Source of the DNA: Candidatus Binatia bacterium
GTDB taxonomy: Bacteria > Desulfobacterota > Binatia > HRBIN30
Assembly: GCA_026004215.1 (NCBI GenBank)
Contig: BPIR01000001.1
Span: forward strand, 1,144,566 to 1,208,565
DNA: 64,000 nucleotides
Direction of reading: 5' to 3'
Of this stretch, positions 60,327 through 64,000 are shown in pieces. The stretch's first letter is position 1; each line of letters opens with the position of its first letter. A program made the position numbers and the translations under genes. A model generated the notes under the pieces. The model worked only from the letters and a program-made list of their open reading frames with translations. It did not search any database and was not told the DNA's origin.

Positions 60327-61659
60327 GGGCTTCACCCTCCCGGCTGGCATCCGTTGGCTTATATGAAGCGACCACGCGGGTATCAACACCTAAATGATCT
60401 TCGTCCGTATCGAGGCGGCCACCACGCTGCCAGGCCAGACTTCCTTGCGGTGGAAAAACGACACCTTCCAGAACCCGCTCGAGTTCGTCGGCGATCCGCC
60501 TGCGACTCGGAAGCTGCGCGACAAATTCCCGAACGGCCTCAACGGCCGCAAGCATTGCGCTGGAGTCGCTAACCAGCCGCAACAAGAGGTTAGCCAAAGC
60601 CACCTCGCGGCCGGCTTCAAACGTCGTCGCGCGGTCCCTCCACCCAATCCCTCGCGCCACACCCGATGACAGCACCACAGGTTTGTCCATGACCAAGAAA
60701 TTCAGCAACTTGATGGGGAATCCAGACCAGGAACTTCGCGGGCATACGAGTACATCTGCGCGCCGCAGCCAAGGACGAGTCTCCGCAAAGGTGCGGCAAA
60801 CAACCACCACCGCCTCGCCACGGCCCGACAACGCCACCAGCTCCCGCGGGGCCCGCGTTGCCCAATCTTCGTCGTGAGTCACAATGAGCAGCGTGGCCGA
60901 CGGATACCGCTCACGAAATATACTGTAACCTCGGGTGAGTAACGCAATCTCCTGGTAACCGTCGAAGTTGCCCGCATACCCGATGACGAATTTCCCCGAT
61001 AGGCTGCCAATGTCCGCCCGCGACTTTCCCAGAACCTCATCAGCCTGAGGTACCAGCGGGGGAAGTACCACAATTCGTTCCTTGCGAACCCCGCAACCGA
61101 GCAGCGCCTCTTCCTGCGCCTTCGACAGCGCCACCACCGCATCCGCCAATCGCGGCACCAGTCGATCTGCCCAGCGGCCGATCCAACCCGCCAACCTCCG
61201 ACCCACGCGCGATGAGAAATACGTGGGCAGTTCGTCACTCAATACATTGTGCGCGTGATACACAATCGGGCAACCCAGCATCCATCTCGCCGCCAGCGCC
61301 ACAAGAGGCCCTTCATAGTTGTGAGCATGGATCACCTGAATCTTACTCCGCCGAACCACACGACAGACGGTAACAACCAACAAAACATCCCAAAGACATT
61401 TGCGAAGAACCCACGGCAGCCGCCCCCAAAACCGCAGCCCAAACGCCGGGGGCCGGTGAACCACGATGCCCTGGATCGGAACAAGATGCTCCCCGGTGGG
61501 GTACGCAATCACATGGACCTCGTGCCCGCGCGCAGCCAAAGCCTCCGCCACTTCACGCATCAGCACCTGCGAGCCGCGGGCAGACGGAAACGGACACGGA
61601 GCAACCACCGCAATCCTGAGCACCGCGTTCCTGGCGCACTCCTTCAATGTCGTTTTCAC
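60319..61659 (-). CDS. family 4 glycosyltransferase
   Basis: A 446-residue GT-B enzyme. IAVVAPCPFPSARGSQVLMREVAEAL is the acceptor-domain start, HAHNYEGPLVALAARWML and HAHNVLSDELP follow, and the donor half has IGYAGNFDGYQEIALL and SSWSGFPIKLLNFLVMDKPVVLS, a variant of the GT4 pattern. It overlaps the phosphodiesterase gene by 4 bases and the Wza gene by a few bases. It probably adds an early or late residue of the repeat unit; the sugar is unknown. Confidence 0.85.
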   Translation of the reverse strand: MKTTLKECARNAVLRIAVVAPCPFPSARGSQVLMREVAEALAARGHEVHVIAYPTGEHLVPIQGIVVHRPPAFGLRFWGRLPWVLRKCLWDVLLVVTVCRVVRRSKIQVIHAHNYEGPLVALAARWMLGCPIVYHAHNVLSDELPTYFSSRVGRRLAGWIGRWADRLVPRLADAVVALSKAQEEALLGCGVRKERIVVLPPLVPQADEVLGKSRADIGSLSGKFVIGYAGNFDGYQEIALLTRGYSIFRERYPSATLLIVTHDEDWATRAPRELVALSGRGEAVVVVCRTFAETRPWLRRADVLVCPRSSWSGFPIKLLNFLVMDKPVVLSSGVARGIGWRDRATTFEAGREVALANLLLRLVSDSSAMLAAVEAVREFVAQLPSRRRIADELERVLEGVVFPPQGSLAWQRGGRLDTDEDHLGVDTRVVASYKPTDASREGEARA

Positions 61660-63329
61660 TCAAGGTACCCCAAATCTTTCAGACGCTTACAGACTTCTGC
61701 TTCCTCTTGTTTGCTGTACACGCGACCGCTTGGCAACCAAGACTGAACTATATGCTCGATGGTTCGAGCATTCTCGCTTACTACGGGCGCACAAGTTTCT
61801 CCATCGAAAAGTTCATTTCCCGGAGCGACTCCGCAGAGCGCCAGAATTGTAGGGGCGAATTGTTCCATCCGGACCGGGCCGCGATCCCCTGCGGCCCGGA
61901 TGCTCGGACCACTCAAGGCGAAAATCCCATCTTGCCGGTGCGTGCCGCTCAAGCCCTGCAGCTTCCCTCCCCGCCACCTTCCCAGATGCACTTGCCCAAC
62001 ACTGGGGCCTGGCGTTCCTCCGCTCGTTCCCGCGAGGATTGCGTAACCTCCTGCGTCCTCTTCGAGCTCCAAGATGATGTCGGGAGCCTCTTCCACAAAC
62101 GGCCCCGAATACAATTCTTCCCGATACCAGACGTTACGCACCAGCACCTTCCCGCTCATCGGATCACGCCAACCCCACAATGCTTCGCGGATGTCGTCAC
62201 GTACACGCTGGTAGTCACTGTGGTCCACAACCCCCCACTGATCCCTCCCCTTCACGTTCAACCAAATGCTGGGAAAGTAACCCAGCTCCTCCGAAAATGC
62301 CGCACTCAACCGGAAATCGATACCCGCAAAACGGGCCGACGTCTCCAGGGCGTTCGACCATTTTCCTCCTTGCCAGCGAAACAACATGCGTTGGAATCGC
62401 AGGGGAATCGACTGTAATGCAAAAGCTTTTAAGTTCTTCCCCCACGCCCGCGCACCGGACGTTTTTTGAAACCGCAACCAGCCGTGCTCGCAAAGCCAAC
62501 GATTCAGATATATCCGCGTAGTCGAAGCACCGCCAAAGCCGTGGTCGGAAATCACCAACACATTGGCATCCGGGGCTAGCGCTAAGAGTCGCCCCAGGCT
62601 GTAGTCGAGTGCTTGATACACTTCCGCCACAACGTCCCCGAGCCCGCAGGCGCGACCCGCGGAGGCAAAGGGGCTACTCGGATCGCGGTAGTGCCAAAAA
62701 TGGTGTGCCACGGTGTCGGACTCGCCGAACAACACCAGAAAACAGTCCCACGGCTCCTGGCGTAAAAAGTATTCCGCCACCCGCAACTTCTGCTCGATTC
62801 CTGCGAGTAAAAGAGCCCGTGCGCGCGCGTACCAGCCCGGCCCCGCGCGAAACTCCTGAAACTCCGCGAACGGAAACCCGCCGAGGTCGAATATCTCCGC
62901 GCTTCGGTCTGGGGGATACATGAAAGAGGGGTCCGCCTTTGTCGTCACCGGTGTATCGAAGCCACTCAGGAGCACCCCGTTTACGGCCTCGGGTGGATAC
63001 GTAGCCGGTAGCCCCAACACGCAGACCCGCTTCCCCGCAGCGCTCAACATCTTCCAAATGCTTGGCGCTCGGCGCCAGGTCGCGTTGACAAAATGGACTC
63101 GATACGAACCGGGGACTCGGCGTGTAAAGTCAAAGATGCCGTGGCGACCGGGGTTGACCCCGGTCATGAACGTTGTCCAGCTCGGAAACGTCACAGGCGG
63201 CCACGGGGCGCGTACTCTGCCCCAACCGCCTCGCTCCCGCAAAAAGGCCAAGTTGGGTAGCTTACCCTCGCGCAGGAGAGCCTCGATGATGTTCGGTGAT
63301 GCGCCATCCCAACCAACGATAAGAAGCAT
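61656..63329 (-). CDS. type I phosphodiesterase / nucleotide pyrophosphatase family protein
   Basis: A 557-residue AP-superfamily enzyme. The metal and catalytic residues are intact: IVGWDGASP (Asp8), the nucleophile Thr47 in PPVTFPSW, ESDTVAHHFWH (Asp205/His209) and ISDHGFGG (Asp262/His263). The end VCKRLKDLGYLE is typical of the subgroup. It starts MLLIVGWDGA with no signal peptide, so a cytosolic location is predicted. It overlaps the GT4 gene by 4 bases and follows the partial sulfatase by 30 bases, matching the layout of 30149-32700. Confidence 0.88.
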   Translation of the reverse strand: MLLIVGWDGASPNIIEALLREGKLPNLAFLRERGGWGRVRAPWPPVTFPSWTTFMTGVNPGRHGIFDFTRRVPGSYRVHFVNATWRRAPSIWKMLSAAGKRVCVLGLPATYPPEAVNGVLLSGFDTPVTTKADPSFMYPPDRSAEIFDLGGFPFAEFQEFRAGPGWYARARALLLAGIEQKLRVAEYFLRQEPWDCFLVLFGESDTVAHHFWHYRDPSSPFASAGRACGLGDVVAEVYQALDYSLGRLLALAPDANVLVISDHGFGGASTTRIYLNRWLCEHGWLRFQKTSGARAWGKNLKAFALQSIPLRFQRMLFRWQGGKWSNALETSARFAGIDFRLSAAFSEELGYFPSIWLNVKGRDQWGVVDHSDYQRVRDDIREALWGWRDPMSGKVLVRNVWYREELYSGPFVEEAPDIILELEEDAGGYAILAGTSGGTPGPSVGQVHLGRWRGGKLQGLSGTHRQDGIFALSGPSIRAAGDRGPVRMEQFAPTILALCGVAPGNELFDGETCAPVVSENARTIEHIVQSWLPSGRVYSKQEEAEVCKRLKDLGYLE

Positions 63330-63359
63330 GGCGCTACCCTATCACAGCACCCGTGAAAC

Positions 63360-64000
63360 CTAACGGTGCACTGGCCGCACGCGTACTAAAAGCTCCCGCA
63401 TCTGGCGCACAATCTCTGGACGCACCGGCGCAAGGTTAGTATTCTCGGCTGGATCTTGGCCCAAATCGAACAAGGCGACCTCCGGCAGTCCCCTAGGATT
63501 TCCTGGGTTCGCGATAATCAGCTTCCAATCGTTCCACCGGAGAGCCTCGATTTCGTTACCCTCCAGGCTTTCGTGGGCGTACAATTCGGCTGGCGCCGGA
63601 GTGGCACCGAAGAGGTCTCGGCCCGGGAGTCCTGCCGGAATGCCCGCGCCAGCTTGCGCCAGGATCGTCGGGACAATATCGAGTGTTTGCGCGAAGTCCG
63701 ATCGCTCTCCCCTGTGGCCGCGCGTCTGCGGAAGACGAACAATCAAAGGGACGCGGATTTGCTCCTCATACAGTGTCGTACCATGCCACCAGCCACCGTG
63801 CTCGTAAAACTCCTCGCCATGATCGGCAACGAAGACAATCACCGTGTTCTCGTAAAGTCCGCGACGCTTAAAGTCATTCAGCATCGCACCCAGGTGTTGG
63901 TCGAGGTAGGTAACATCCGCCGCATAAAGCCGTCGCATCTCATTTGCACGGTTCGGAGGTGGGTTGGGATCCACGACTCGGGCTATGCCTCTACCGTTGT
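63360..64000 (-). CDS. sulfatase-family protein, 5' end outside window
   Basis: C-terminal half of a sulfatase (alkaline-phosphatase superfamily). The open frame continues to the right edge. VTYLDQHLGAMLNDFKRRGLYENTVIVFVADHGEEFYEHGGWWHG holds the metal-binding Asp/His (DHGEE) in intact form, and EQIRVPLIVRLP, TLDIVPTILAQAG and LFDLGQDPAENTNLA are typical of the family's later part. The N-terminal metal ligands and nucleophile are outside the window, so activity cannot be judged. It is the transcriptional neighbour of the phosphodiesterase at 61656-63329. Confidence 0.9.
   Translation of the reverse strand, partial: NGRGIARVVDPNPPPNRANEMRRLYAADVTYLDQHLGAMLNDFKRRGLYENTVIVFVADHGEEFYEHGGWWHGTTLYEEQIRVPLIVRLPQTRGHRGERSDFAQTLDIVPTILAQAGAGIPAGLPGRDLFGATPAPAELYAHESLEGNEIEALRWNDWKLIIANPGNPRGLPEVALFDLGQDPAENTNLAPVRPEIVRQMRELLVRVRPVHR

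Noticed and set aside
1..64000. tRNA, rRNA, CRISPR array, transposase or integrase.
   Set aside because: No gene of these kinds was recognised in the coding sequences or in the gaps; a short or unusual RNA could have been missed.

Overview
The window is about 64 kb of a GC-rich, densely packed bacterial chromosome. It carries outer-membrane polysaccharide export genes (a Wza-like exporter, a Wzz/GumC-like chain-length protein, a Wzx-like flippase and a Wzy/WaaL-like membrane protein), so the host is almost certainly a diderm (Gram-negative) bacterium. Gld-type ABC genes, a dockerin-tailed FG-GAP protein, beta-helix proteins with DUF1565-type modules and many sulfatase-superfamily genes suggest a lineage once grouped with the Deltaproteobacteria (for example Binatota- or Desulfobacterota-like). 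That placement is inference. I see no tRNA, rRNA, CRISPR array, insertion sequence or phage gene.

Layout. 1-2717: 3' part of a MATE exporter, a GNAT acetyltransferase and an archaeal/yeast-type aspartate-semialdehyde dehydrogenase. 2816-6478: a plus-strand operon for a GldA/GldF/GldG-like ABC system with a short DUF4340-like partner. 6574-11958: a small unknown protein, YqeY, a large secreted FG-GAP/dockerin protein and LepA. 12125-15326: a translationally coupled Ugd, UDP-glucuronate decarboxylase and epimerase set that would supply UDP-glucuronate, UDP-xylose and possibly a 4-epimer. 15442-21591: a housekeeping run (sucD, ndk, rlmN, a lipid-kinase-like gene, mtnP, a PfkB kinase, a polyprenyl-phosphate GT2). 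21982-22721: CrcB fluoride channel with DUF190.

22856-64000: about 41 kb of minus-strand genes, mostly with 4-bp overlaps or very short gaps, forming an exopolysaccharide or O-antigen locus that runs off the right edge. It holds an initiating phosphoglycosyltransferase, at least eight other glycosyltransferases, sugar-nucleotide enzymes, a DegT aminotransferase, methyl-, acetyl- and carbamoyl-transferases, a FemAB-like acyltransferase, an HPr-kinase-like protein, flippase, polymerase/ligase, CpsD-like ATPase, Wzz and Wza. A 1442-residue three-module beta-helix protein is followed (reading right to left, carbamoyltransferase first) a carbamoyltransferase / SGNH hydrolase / DUF5989 set.

Most interesting points: (1) a sulfatase-to-phosphodiesterase gene pair occurs twice in the locus, and in one copy the sulfatase has lost its recognisable metal ligands and nucleophile; (2) the initiating sugar transferase has its catalytic domain at the N terminus, fused to a WbpM/CapD-like membrane plus Rossmann region; (3) the CpsD-like ATPase lacks the Walker A lysine; (4) one SDR epimerase has Tyr-x3-Arg instead of Tyr-x3-Lys; (5) a 59-residue DUF5989-type gene lies between the beta-helix gene and the SGNH gene.
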